Shown here one piece after another: positions 52,240 to 60,673 of a stretch of 61,611 nucleotides of DNA (positions are counted from its first letter, which is position 1; every line of letters starts with the position of its first letter). Below the pieces are notes generated by a model. The model saw only the letters and a program-made list of their open reading frames with translations, made no database searches and was not told the origin of the DNA. The stretch is from Thermaceae bacterium (GTDB taxonomy: Bacteria; Deinococcota; Deinococci; Deinococcales; Marinithermaceae). The stretch covers positions 1-61,611 of the forward strand of contig JALSQD010000008.1 of the NCBI GenBank assembly GCA_026985615.1, written 5' to 3'. The position numbers were made by a program, and so were the translations under genes.

Positions 52240-54679
52240 AATCTTCCATCAGTTTACGCGCCAACGTGAGTTCTTCCTCATAGCTACGGACCTCGCCGCG
52301 CTCGCGCGCGGCCTCTACCGCGCGCAGGATACGACCCACCTCGGGCCCGGGCTCCATGCCCAGCTCGAGCAGGTCGCGCCCGCGCAGCCGCCTCGCCGGC
52401 TTGCGCACCTCGGCCGCCCGCTCGGGGTGCAGCGCGGCAAAGGCCTCCACGAAGGCCTCCCCCAGCTCGCGTACCGCCCGCGGGTCTGCCGACGGCCGGC
52501 GCAGCCGCTCCAGGTAAGCAAGCCAGCGGCGCGGCCAGCCGAAGCGCGCGGTAAAGGCCTCGGGGTCGGGGGCAGCCAGGAGCAGCAGGTAGAGGTAGGA
52601 CTCGGCGGGCACGGCGCGGGCCGGTTTTAGCGCCTCCAGCCGCTTGAGCGCCGTCCAAACCTCCTGAGAGGGCTCGAGGCCGTAGAGCGCCTTCAACATA
52701 CCGTAGCGCTCGGCTTCGCGCAGCACCGCCACCGGCCGCGGCTCCTCGAAGAGGAGCATCAGCTCCCGCCGCAGCCGGCTCGTAGGCGCGTCGCCGACGC
52801 CGCGCGCGGCCACCTCCTCGATCTGCCGCTCGGCCTCGGGGTGGAAGCGAAAACCCAGCCGCACCGCCAGCCGCAGCCCCCGCACGATGCGGCTCGGGTC
52901 CTCAACGAAGCTGAGCGCGTGCAACGGCCGCAGCACGCGCGCCTCGAAGTCGGCCAGGCCGTCGTAGGGGTCGGTGAGCACCCGTGGCTCGGGAGCGATG
53001 CGCAGGGCCATGGCGTTTACGGTGAAGTCGCGACGCGCCAGGTCGCGGCTGAGGGTGCTGGCGCGCACCCGCGGCAGCCGGCCGGGAGCGGGGTACTCCT
53101 CCTCGCGGGCGGTGGCCAGGTCCACCTCGATGCCGCCGCGCAGGCGGGCGTGGGCGGTGCCGAAGGCGTAGTGGACCCCGTAGCTGCCGCCGAAGCGGCT
53201 GGTGAGGAAGCGGGCCACCTCGGCGGGGTCAAGCCCTTCGAGCACCAAGTCCACGTCGGGACTCGACTGGCCCAGCAGGGCGTCGCGCAGCGAGCCGCCC
53301 ACCAAGTGGATCGCCCCCTCGAAAAAGACCTCGGCCAGCGCCTCGAGCACCTGCCGCACCCCCTCGGGGAGGGCGTCGAAGATCCGTTCACTGACCTCGC
53401 GCCCCGCCGGCGGCAGCAGCCGGTAGAGGTCGGTACGGGTGAAGATGCCCGCGGGCCGACCCGCGGCGTCGAGCACGAGCACCCGCCCCGCTCCCTCGCG
53501 CAGCGCTGCGCGCGCGGCCGAGAGCGGCGCGTCCTCGGGCAGGGTGGCCGCCACCGAGGCGAAGCTGCGCACCGCCCCGGAGCCCATGCCGTAGCGCACC
53601 GCGCGCTCGAGGTCGCGCCGCCGCACCACCCCCACCACCCGGCCGGCGCCGTCCACCACCGGCATGCCCCCGAAGCCACGGCGCTGCATCAGCGCCAGCG
53701 CCTCCTCGACCGGGGTGGCCTCGTCCAGCGTCTCCACCCCGCGGGTCATCACCTCGCCCAGCCGCGGCTCGGGTTGGAGGTAGCGCGCCACCGCCTCCTT
53801 GAGGCGGTGGCATGCGGCCTCGGGAGCCGTCTCGATGCGGGCGAAGGCCGCGCGCGTGTGCCCGCCGCCGCCGAACTCCTCGTGCAAGAGCGCCCCGGCG
53901 TCGAGGCGGCCTTTGCTGCGGGCGATGATCATCGTCTGGTCTTCTAGCCGCAGCACCATGAAGACGGCGTCCACCTCGTAGAGGTCCATCAGGGTGTGGG
54001 CCAGGGGCGCGAGCGCCGGCACGTAGCCCTCGTGCTCGGCGCGGGTGAGGGCGATGCGCACGCCCCCGCGCTCGAGCACCTCGAGGTTCTGCATGAGCGC
54101 GCCCAGCATCGCCCGGGCGGCGGGGTCGGGGTGGCCGCGCACCCAGTCGCGCACCGCAGTGAGCTGGGCGCCATGCTCGAGCAGCCAGGCCCCCACACGC
54201 AGGTCGGCCGCGGTGGTGCCGGCGTAGGTGAAGCCGCCGGTGTCCTCCCATAGCCCGGCGTAGGCGAGGGTGGCGTCCTCGGGTGCGGGCTCGAGTCCGC
54301 GCTCCATCATCCGCAGGCCCACCACGGTCACGGTCGCGCCATAGGGCGCCACCGCGCCGCCGGCGGCGGGCAGGTCGCCCTCGCCGCGGGGGTGGTGGTC
54401 GTAGACCACGAAGGGCACCCGACCCACCAGCTCCGCCAGCGGGCCGATGCGGCCGGGCTGGGCGGTGTCGCAGACGATCACCTGCTCCACGCGCTCGAGC
54501 TCCAGCTCGTCCTCGTCGAGGAGGGCCAGGTGGTCGGCGAAGAGCTCCACCACCTCCCGCACCCGCCCCTCGAGTCCACCCACGCGCACCAGGCGGGCGC
54601 CGGGGTGGAGGTAGCGCGCCAGCACCATCGATCCCAACGCGTCGAGGTCAAGGTTCTCGTGCCCAACGATGACCTTCAC
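52217..54679 (-). CDS. tRNA nucleotidyltransferase (CCA/poly(A) type) fused to DHH and CBS domains
   Basis: The 820-residue fusion has an N-terminal DHH/DHHA1 phosphoesterase module (about 1-300; VGHENLDLDALGS, VYDHHPRGEGD, GGGGHTRAA), two CBS domains (about 305-430) and a class II nucleotidyltransferase (about 455-820) with HLVGGSLRDALL, SPDVDLVLEG and RRDFTVNAMAL. The last part adds CCA or A to tRNA 3' ends. The DHH part resembles nanoRNases. Similar fusions are known in Thermus-like and other early-branching bacteria, where CCA addition can be shared between enzymes. It is 25 bases from mfd. Confidence 0.9.
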   Translation of the reverse strand: MKVIVGHENLDLDALGSMVLARYLHPGARLVRVGGLEGRVREVVELFADHLALLDEDELELERVEQVIVCDTAQPGRIGPLAELVGRVPFVVYDHHPRGEGDLPAAGGAVAPYGATVTVVGLRMMERGLEPAPEDATLAYAGLWEDTGGFTYAGTTAADLRVGAWLLEHGAQLTAVRDWVRGHPDPAARAMLGALMQNLEVLERGGVRIALTRAEHEGYVPALAPLAHTLMDLYEVDAVFMVLRLEDQTMIIARSKGRLDAGALLHEEFGGGGHTRAAFARIETAPEAACHRLKEAVARYLQPEPRLGEVMTRGVETLDEATPVEEALALMQRRGFGGMPVVDGAGRVVGVVRRRDLERAVRYGMGSGAVRSFASVAATLPEDAPLSAARAALREGAGRVLVLDAAGRPAGIFTRTDLYRLLPPAGREVSERIFDALPEGVRQVLEALAEVFFEGAIHLVGGSLRDALLGQSSPDVDLVLEGLDPAEVARFLTSRFGGSYGVHYAFGTAHARLRGGIEVDLATAREEEYPAPGRLPRVRASTLSRDLARRDFTVNAMALRIAPEPRVLTDPYDGLADFEARVLRPLHALSFVEDPSRIVRGLRLAVRLGFRFHPEAERQIEEVAARGVGDAPTSRLRRELMLLFEEPRPVAVLREAERYGMLKALYGLEPSQEVWTALKRLEALKPARAVPAESYLYLLLLAAPDPEAFTARFGWPRRWLAYLERLRRPSADPRAVRELGEAFVEAFAALHPERAAEVRKPARRLRGRDLLELGMEPGPEVGRILRAVEAARERGEVRSYEEELTLARKLMEDYGTSRTP

Positions 54680-54704
54680 GTCACCCCCAGTCTACGGCCC
54701 CGCC

Positions 54705-57659
54705 TCAGGCGAGGGCGTAGAGCAGGCGGGTTATGGCGTCCAGCCAGTCCGCGGGCCGGAGGCCCCGCTTGTCGATGCGGAAGCCCGGCGGGTAGCGGGT
54801 GGGTTCGATGCGGTAGGGCAGCTCACGCAGGGCGCGGGCGTCGTAGTCTGGCGGCCAGGCAGGCAGCACCAGCTGCAGGTGGGTGGCCTCCTCGGTGATC
54901 GAACGCACCCCCTTTTGCTGCGCCAAAATGCGCAGCCGGGTGAGGTTGAAAAAGTGGCGCGCCTCCTCCGGCGGCGGCCCGTAACGGCGCTCGATGGCGC
55001 GCAGCAGCCGCGAGAGCTCGGGCAGGCGGCGCGCCCGCGCCAGCTGGCCGTAGAGGCGGCTGCGCTCGTCGGGGTCGGGCACGTACTCCGGCGCGATCCG
55101 CGCCGAGATGGCCAGGTCGAGGGTCACATGCGCCTCGGGTTCGGGCTCCTCGCCGCGCAGGCGCCGCACCGCGTCGGCGAGCATAGCGGTGTAGACCTCG
55201 AAGCTCACCGCCTGGATGTGGCCGTGCTGCTCGGGCCCCAGCAGGTTACCCACTCCACGGATCTCCATGTCCTTCTCGGCCAGGCGGTGGCCGCTGCCCA
55301 GGTCGGTGAGGTCGGCCAGCGCGGCCAGGCGCCGCTCCGCCTGCGGCGTCATTTTTGGGGGGTGGAAGAGGTAGGCGTAGGCATCGCGCTCGCGCCGGCC
55401 CACGCGCCCGCGCAGCTGGTAGAGGGTCGCCAGCCCCAGCCGGTCGGCGCGCTCGATGACGATGGTGTTGGCCTCGGGGATGTCGAGCCCTGACTCGACG
55501 ATGGTGGTAGCCAGCAGTACGTCGAACGCGCCCCGAGCGAAGTGGCGCATCACCTCTTCGATCTGGCGATCGGGCATCTGGCCGTGGATCACGGCGATGC
55601 GCGCCTCGGGAATCAGGCGCTCGAGGTAGCGGCGGCGCGCCTCGATGCTGGCCACCCGGCCGTGCACGTAGAAGGTCTTGCCGCCGCGCTCCATCTCGAA
55701 GAGCACCGCCTCGCGCACGAGCGCGGGGTCGTAGGGCGCGACCACGGTCTGGATCGGCTTGCGTCCCGGTGGCGGCGTCTGGATGCTGGAAACGTCCTTG
55801 AGTCCCACCAGCGCCTGGTAGAGCGTGCGGGGAATGGGCGTGGCCGAGAGCGCGAGCACGTCCACGCCCGCCTTGAGCTCCTTGATCCGCTCCTTCTGGG
55901 CCACGCCGAAGCGATGCTCTTCGTCGATGATGAGCAGGCCCAGGTCCTTGAAGCGCACCCGCTCCGAAAGCAAGCGATGGGTGCCGATCACGACGTCGAT
56001 CGTGCCCGCAGCGAGGCCTTCCTCGATGCGGCGCGCCTCCGCCTCGGAGGTGAAACGAGAGAGCAGGGCCACCTCCACCGGCAGCCCGGCGAAGCGCTGG
56101 GCGAAGGTGCGGTAGTGCTGCTCGGCGAGCAGCGTGGTGGGCGCGAGGTAGGCCACCTGCTTGCCGTAGCCCACGACCCGGTGGGCGGCGCGCAGAGCGA
56201 TCTCGGTCTTGCCGAAGCCCACGTCGCCGCTGACGAGGCGGTCCATTGGGTGGGGCGTCTCCAGGTCGCGCATCACGTCCTCGAGGGCGCGCACCTGGTC
56301 CTCAGTGAGCTCATGGGGAAAACCGGCCTCGATGAGCGGGTCCCACTCGGGCAGGGCCGGATAGGCCGATCCGGGCGCCTGGGCGCGCTTGGCGTGGAGG
56401 ACCAGCAGGCGCTGGGCCAGCTGCTCGGCGTCGGCCTGGGCGCGGGCCCGCGCGCGCTGCCAGTCCTTCTTACCCAGGCTCGAAAGCCGCGGCGGCTCGT
56501 CGGAAGTGCCGGGGTGGCGGCTGAGCAACGGCAGCAGCTCCACCGGCACGTAGAGCCGCCCCTCGTCGGCGTAGCGGAGGATCAGGTAATCGCGCAACGC
56601 ACCCATGACCTCGCGGCTCTCGATACCCTCGAAGCGGCCGATGCCGTGCTCGGGATGCACCAGGTAGTCGCCCACGGCCAGCTCGCCGGGATCGGCGCCG
56701 AGGGCGGGCAGCGTCCGCCCGCGCGTGTGGGAACTGGCGCTGAAGGCGAAAAGCAGGGGCTCGGTGAGGTAGACAACGTTCGCCTCGCGGTCGAAGAAGC
56801 CACCCTCAAAGGGGCCGGGCACGAAGAGGAGCTCGCCCGGCCTAGGCTCGGCCCGCGCCGCCGTGCGAACGGGCAGCCCCTGCAGGACCTGTTCGCTGAG
56901 GTAGTCGCGGGTCTTGTCGTGGCGGTAGAAGACGACCACCGCCCGGCCCACCTCGAGCCAACCGCGCACGTCGGCGGCGAAGCGCGAGAGCTCGGCGCGG
57001 TAGACCGGCAGCGCCTCGAAGGGCGGGTGCTCCACCTCCACCTCGAGCGCGCCCGCGCCGAAAACGGTCCACTCGCGCCCGGCGAGCGCATTCCAGAAGG
57101 CGTCGGGCAACGTGGAGGGCCGGTCGAGGAAAACGGGGCCGGGAAAGTGCTCTAGCGCTGGCACCGCCGCTTCCTCCTCGGGGCTTACGCGGGCGGTGAG
57201 GACGGCGCTGGGCCGCGGCTCGCCTTGTACGAAGACAGCCTCCAGCTCGTCGCCAAAGAACTCAAGCCTCATCTCCCCCACCTCGACCACGTCGCCGCGC
57301 ACGCGGTAGCCCTCGTCGCGGGCGTAGCCCAGGCGCTCGAGCTTCTCGAGCAGCTCGTCGCGCAGGTAGCGCGCCCCGGGGCGGAAGACCACCCGCCATG
57401 CCTCGGGCTCGGCGGGCCAGGGGGCGAGGGCGTGCTCGGGGTCGAAGAGCACCCTGCGCGCCGCGCCCAGCGCCTCCAGCCCGGGGTTCGTCCACACGCC
57501 GGTGCCAAAGGCCTCCAGGTTGGCGTAGAGGTGCAGCCGGTCGGGCGGAGCCACGAGCACGCTCGGCTCCAGCGCGCGGGCCCACAGGTAGGCCCGCGCC
57601 ACCTGCGGCAGCCCCGGCAGGTAGCGTTGCTTTGGGGTGAGCGTCCCGGCGTCCGTCAT
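54705..57659 (-). CDS. mfd: Transcription-repair coupling factor Mfd
   Basis: The 984-residue ATPase removes RNA polymerase stalled at DNA damage and recruits UvrA. Present are the UvrB-homology N-terminal region, the RNA polymerase-interaction domain (LAVGDYLVHPEHGIGRFEGIE), helicase motifs LVSGDVGFGKTEIALRAA (Walker A), LLIIDEEHRFG (DEEH), SATPIPRTL, and the TRG/RAD region GLDIPEANTIVIERADRLGLATLYQLRGRVGR. ATG at 57659 is chosen. An ATG at 57677 is possible, and the longer frame has no support. The length matches Thermus Mfd. Confidence 0.96.
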   Translation of the reverse strand: MTDAGTLTPKQRYLPGLPQVARAYLWARALEPSVLVAPPDRLHLYANLEAFGTGVWTNPGLEALGAARRVLFDPEHALAPWPAEPEAWRVVFRPGARYLRDELLEKLERLGYARDEGYRVRGDVVEVGEMRLEFFGDELEAVFVQGEPRPSAVLTARVSPEEEAAVPALEHFPGPVFLDRPSTLPDAFWNALAGREWTVFGAGALEVEVEHPPFEALPVYRAELSRFAADVRGWLEVGRAVVVFYRHDKTRDYLSEQVLQGLPVRTAARAEPRPGELLFVPGPFEGGFFDREANVVYLTEPLLFAFSASSHTRGRTLPALGADPGELAVGDYLVHPEHGIGRFEGIESREVMGALRDYLILRYADEGRLYVPVELLPLLSRHPGTSDEPPRLSSLGKKDWQRARARAQADAEQLAQRLLVLHAKRAQAPGSAYPALPEWDPLIEAGFPHELTEDQVRALEDVMRDLETPHPMDRLVSGDVGFGKTEIALRAAHRVVGYGKQVAYLAPTTLLAEQHYRTFAQRFAGLPVEVALLSRFTSEAEARRIEEGLAAGTIDVVIGTHRLLSERVRFKDLGLLIIDEEHRFGVAQKERIKELKAGVDVLALSATPIPRTLYQALVGLKDVSSIQTPPPGRKPIQTVVAPYDPALVREAVLFEMERGGKTFYVHGRVASIEARRRYLERLIPEARIAVIHGQMPDRQIEEVMRHFARGAFDVLLATTIVESGLDIPEANTIVIERADRLGLATLYQLRGRVGRRERDAYAYLFHPPKMTPQAERRLAALADLTDLGSGHRLAEKDMEIRGVGNLLGPEQHGHIQAVSFEVYTAMLADAVRRLRGEEPEPEAHVTLDLAISARIAPEYVPDPDERSRLYGQLARARRLPELSRLLRAIERRYGPPPEEARHFFNLTRLRILAQQKGVRSITEEATHLQLVLPAWPPDYDARALRELPYRIEPTRYPPGFRIDKRGLRPADWLDAITRLLYALA

Positions 57660-57762
57660 CGCGCCAAACCTCAACATACCCCAGCAGGCGACCTCGTTAA
57701 AATGGGTGGCGTGCCCGGACTCCCGACCCCTACCCCCACCCTCCAGGAAAGGCGGGCACGCC

Positions 57763-58929
57763 TTGCGTAGCTGGCTCGCCCGCATCCCCTGGCGCGAGTC
57801 CGGCCTCGGCCCGCTGGTCGCACTGGTGGCCATGGTGGGCCTGATCGAGTTCACCCGCAGCGGCCTCTACACCGCCTACCTGCCCCAGGCGCGCGGGGGC
57901 GCGCTCGGACTCGGCATGGTGGGGCTGGCCGCCACCGTGCAGTACCTGGCCGACACCCTCAGCCGCTCCCCCGGCGGCCTCTGGGCCGACCGCCTCGGAC
58001 CCGGGCGGCTCCTACCGGTTGCCGCGGTGCTCTCGGCGGTGAGCGCGCTCGGCATCCTCTGGGCCCCCTCGGCCGCCTGGCTGCTGCTCGCCTCGTTCGC
58101 CAACGGCCTGGCCGTCGCGCCCGCCTGGCCCACGCTCATGACTCATTCCACCCGCGCCGCCCACGATGACGAAGACGGACGCGCCGTCGGGTTCACCTTC
58201 ATGCTCGTGGCCCCCTTCATCGGCGCCGGGATACTCCTCACCGGCTTCGTCTACGAACGCTCCCCCGCCAGCGCCGCCACCCTGCTGGCCTTTACCCAGT
58301 TGCTGCTCGTCTTCGTGGCCTTCGTCTTCGTACGCCGCCAGCTGCCGCGCCGACCCCGAGCGACCGTGGGCTACGGCCCCGGCTTCCCCTGGCGCGAGGT
58401 GCTGGGGCTCGCCCCGGGCGCGCTCGCCCAAATGTTCGCCTTTGGTGTGCTGGCGCCAGTGATCTTTCCCTTTCTGGACCGATTGGGCTTTTCCACCAGA
58501 GAACTGGTGCTGGCCCTGGCCGTGGGCGGCGGGCTCGAGCTCCTGCTCATCTCGCCGGTGGGCCGGCTGGTGGACCGCTCCCGCCCCCTCACCGCCCTCA
58601 CCATCGGGCTCTTCCTGGCCGCCGCCGCCCTCGTGGCCTTCGCCCACGTGCGCGACCTGCGCGAGCTGCTCATCGTGGCGGCGGCGGTGGGCGCGTTGCA
58701 GGCGCTGCTCATCCCCGCCTGGGGCAGCCTCGTCTCGCGCAGCCTCCCAGACGACCACAAGGCCGGAGCCTGGGGCGCGGTAATGACCCTCGAAGGCCTG
58801 GGCTTCGCCCTGGGCCCGGTCATGGGCGGCTTCACCTGGGAGTGGTGGGGAGCGCAGGCGCCCTTCTACCTAGGCGCGGCCTTCTACGCCCTCGTAGCCC
58901 TCTTCTACCTCGTGCGGCGGCGCGTCTGA
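57763..58929 (+). CDS. Major facilitator superfamily transporter
   Basis: A 388-residue protein with about twelve hydrophobic helices and the MFS loop motif GGLWADRLGPGRLL between helices 2 and 3. The substrate is not predictable. The TTG at 57763 follows AGGAAAGG and puts the first helix in the normal place. A TAAAAT box at 57698-57703 upstream may be its promoter, and a 19- to 22-codon frame (57702/57711 to 57770) lies between them. The 3' end overlaps the convergent methyltransferase by 60 bases. Confidence 0.85.
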   Translation: MRSWLARIPWRESGLGPLVALVAMVGLIEFTRSGLYTAYLPQARGGALGLGMVGLAATVQYLADTLSRSPGGLWADRLGPGRLLPVAAVLSAVSALGILWAPSAAWLLLASFANGLAVAPAWPTLMTHSTRAAHDDEDGRAVGFTFMLVAPFIGAGILLTGFVYERSPASAATLLAFTQLLLVFVAFVFVRRQLPRRPRATVGYGPGFPWREVLGLAPGALAQMFAFGVLAPVIFPFLDRLGFSTRELVLALAVGGGLELLLISPVGRLVDRSRPLTALTIGLFLAAAALVAFAHVRDLRELLIVAAAVGALQALLIPAWGSLVSRSLPDDHKAGAWGAVMTLEGLGFALGPVMGGFTWEWWGAQAPFYLGAAFYALVALFYLVRRRV

Positions 58930-59562
58930 CTTGCGGGCGCGCAGCCAGTGGCGCTTGCGGCCCCACGCCGGAATGCGCTCGACCTCGAAGCCGGCCTGCT
59001 CGAGCCCCCTACGCACCCGCCCCGCCACCGAGTAGGTGACCAGCACCCCGCCGGGCTTCAGCGCCCGGTACATGCGCGCGAAGACCCAGGGCGTCCAGAC
59101 CACGGGATTCACTCGCGGGCTGAAGGGGTCGAAGTAGACCGCGTCGGCCCACTCCGCTGGAAGACTCCAGCGCTCGGCGCGCCCCAGCGCAAGCTCGAGC
59201 CGGAAGCCCTCGCCCACCACAACCACACTGCGCCCCCAGTGCGGCTCCAGCAGCCCAGGCAGCTCGGGAAGGATTTCACCCATTACCTCCGCGACCACCT
59301 CCCAGGGCGCGGGCTCGGCCTCGACGGCGCGGTAGTCGAGCCATCCGCCCCGTTCGCGCACGCGGGCGAGCGTCACGGCGAAGTTGAGCCCCAACCCGAA
59401 GCCCACCTCGACCACCCGCGGCCTGGCGAACGCCGTCACCCCGCTGGCCTCCAGGTAGAGCCGCTCGGCCTGGGTGCGCGCGCCCTCGCGTGGATGGTAG
59501 CCCTCGCCGTGGCGCGGGTGGCGCATGCTGAGGGAGCCGTCGCCGGTGCGAAAGAGGCACAC
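58870..59562 (-). CDS. mnmD: MnmD-like tRNA (mnm5s2U34) methyltransferase
   Basis: A 230-residue SAM-dependent methyltransferase of the DUF752/MnmC2 family. The N-terminal signature DGSLSMRHPRHGEGYHPREGA, the SAM site VVEVGFGLGLN and the active-site DPFSPRVNPVVWT are characteristic. It makes the last methyl transfer of the wobble-uridine modification mnm5s2U34. It lacks the FAD domain of the full E. coli MnmC, as in other stand-alone MnmD proteins. Its last 60 bases overlap the MFS gene. Confidence 0.88.
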   Translation of the reverse strand: MCLFRTGDGSLSMRHPRHGEGYHPREGARTQAERLYLEASGVTAFARPRVVEVGFGLGLNFAVTLARVRERGGWLDYRAVEAEPAPWEVVAEVMGEILPELPGLLEPHWGRSVVVVGEGFRLELALGRAERWSLPAEWADAVYFDPFSPRVNPVVWTPWVFARMYRALKPGGVLVTYSVAGRVRRGLEQAGFEVERIPAWGRKRHWLRARKSDAPPHEVEEGYEGVEGRA

Positions 59563-59593
59563 GGCCCCAGTCTAGCCCCGAAGCCGCGCTTGC

Positions 59594-59621
59594 TTGCAAT
59601 TGCGCCAGCTTGCCGTAAGAA
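59594..59621 (+). promoter_or_regulatory. Promoter of the DUF554 gene
   Basis: TTGCAA (59594-59599) and TAAGAA (59616-59621) are 16 bases apart. The ATG at 59629 is seven bases behind the -10 box, so the transcript should be leaderless. Confidence 0.55.
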
Positions 59622-59628
59622 TGCCCTC

Positions 59629-60372
59629 ATGGACCTCGGTTTCTGGGCCAAGACGAGCGGCACCTGGGTCAACGTGGGCGCGGTGCTGCTCGGCTCCTTC
59701 GTGGGCGTGCTCATTCGCGGCCGCCTCCCGGGCCGGATGCAGCGCATCATCGTCCAGGGCGTGGGGCTGGTGACGCTCTTCATCGGCTTTTCCATGGCCG
59801 GCTCGCTGGGCCAGGCCCGCGCCGGGGCGGTGGACGGGGTGATCCTGGGCCTGCTCGCACTGGTACTGGGCGGGCTCGCGGGCGAGGCGCTGGGACTGGA
59901 GGAGCGGCTCGAGCAGCTGGGCGAGCTCCTCAAAGCGCGCTTCCGCGGTGGCGGCGGCTTCACCGAGGGCTTCGTCGCCGCCAGCCTGCTCTTCTGCGTG
60001 GGGCCGATGACGCTCATCGGCTCGATCAACAACGGCCTTGTGGGCGACCCCACGCTCCTGCTCATCAAGTCCACCCTCGACGGGCTCTCCAGCGTCGCCC
60101 TGGCCGCCAGCTTTGGCCCTGGCGTGGCCGCGAGCGCGCTGGTGGTGCTCGTCTACCAGGGCGGCCTCTCCCTAGCCGCCGGAGGCCTGGCCGCGGCCGT
60201 GCCCGACCCCGCGACCGACCCGCGGGTGCTGCTGGTGACGGGCGTGGGGGGGCTGATGATCCTGGGTCTGGGCATCAACCTGCTCGAGCTTACCCGCGTG
60301 CGGGTGGCCTCCTTCCTGCCCGCGCTGGTGCTCGCGCCCCTGCTCTGGTACGTGGCCAAGGTGCTAAGCTAA
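59629..60372 (+). CDS. DUF554 family membrane protein
   Basis: A 247-residue protein with about seven hydrophobic helices. The N terminus GTWVNVGAVLLGSFVGVLIRGRLP and the segments LFCVGPMTLIGSINNGLVGDPTLLLIKSTLDGLSS fit DUF554 (YdfK/YqgA-like), whose function is unknown. The ATG at 59629 gives the family length. The frame extending to 58948 is a shadow of the methyltransferase gene. gatC follows after four bases. Confidence 0.88.
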   Translation: MDLGFWAKTSGTWVNVGAVLLGSFVGVLIRGRLPGRMQRIIVQGVGLVTLFIGFSMAGSLGQARAGAVDGVILGLLALVLGGLAGEALGLEERLEQLGELLKARFRGGGGFTEGFVAASLLFCVGPMTLIGSINNGLVGDPTLLLIKSTLDGLSSVALAASFGPGVAASALVVLVYQGGLSLAAGGLAAAVPDPATDPRVLLVTGVGGLMILGLGINLLELTRVRVASFLPALVLAPLLWYVAKVLS

Positions 60373-60376
60373 CCCC

Positions 60377-60673
60377 ATGGACGTGACGCCCGAGCTGGTG
60401 CGCCATCTCGCGCACCTGAGCCGACTCAAGCTCAGCGAAGAAGAGACCGCGCGCATCGAGCCCGAGCTACGCTCGATGCTGGCGTACTTCGAGCGCATTC
60501 GCGATCTCGACGTGGACGACCTCGACGAGATGGTGCGCCCGATCTCCACCGAGAACGTGCTCCGCGCCGACGAGCCTGCGCCCGACCTCGACCAGGCCGA
60601 GGCTCTGGCGCTCGCCCCCGAACACGAAGACGGCTTCGTCAAACTCCCCCGCGTCGTCGAGGAGGGCCGCTGA
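60377..60673 (+). CDS. gatC: Asp-tRNA(Asn)/Glu-tRNA(Gln) amidotransferase subunit C
   Basis: The 98-residue protein (VRHLAHLSRLKLSEEETARIEPEL...) is the small stabilising subunit of GatCAB, which amidates mischarged tRNAs. gatA and gatB are not in the window. With AsnRS present, the complex probably serves Gln-tRNA formation or is redundant for Asn. TAAGCT (60365-60370), overlapping the stop of the DUF554 gene, ends six bases before the ATG. It overlaps serS by one base. Confidence 0.93.
   Translation: MDVTPELVRHLAHLSRLKLSEEETARIEPELRSMLAYFERIRDLDVDDLDEMVRPISTENVLRADEPAPDLDQAEALALAPEHEDGFVKLPRVVEEGR

Noticed and set aside
57702..57770. Short frame between the TAAAAT box and the MFS transporter start, considered as a leader peptide
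   Set aside because: It is proline/threonine-rich with no regulatory codon pattern, and its ATG overlaps the -10 box. Nothing supports translation.
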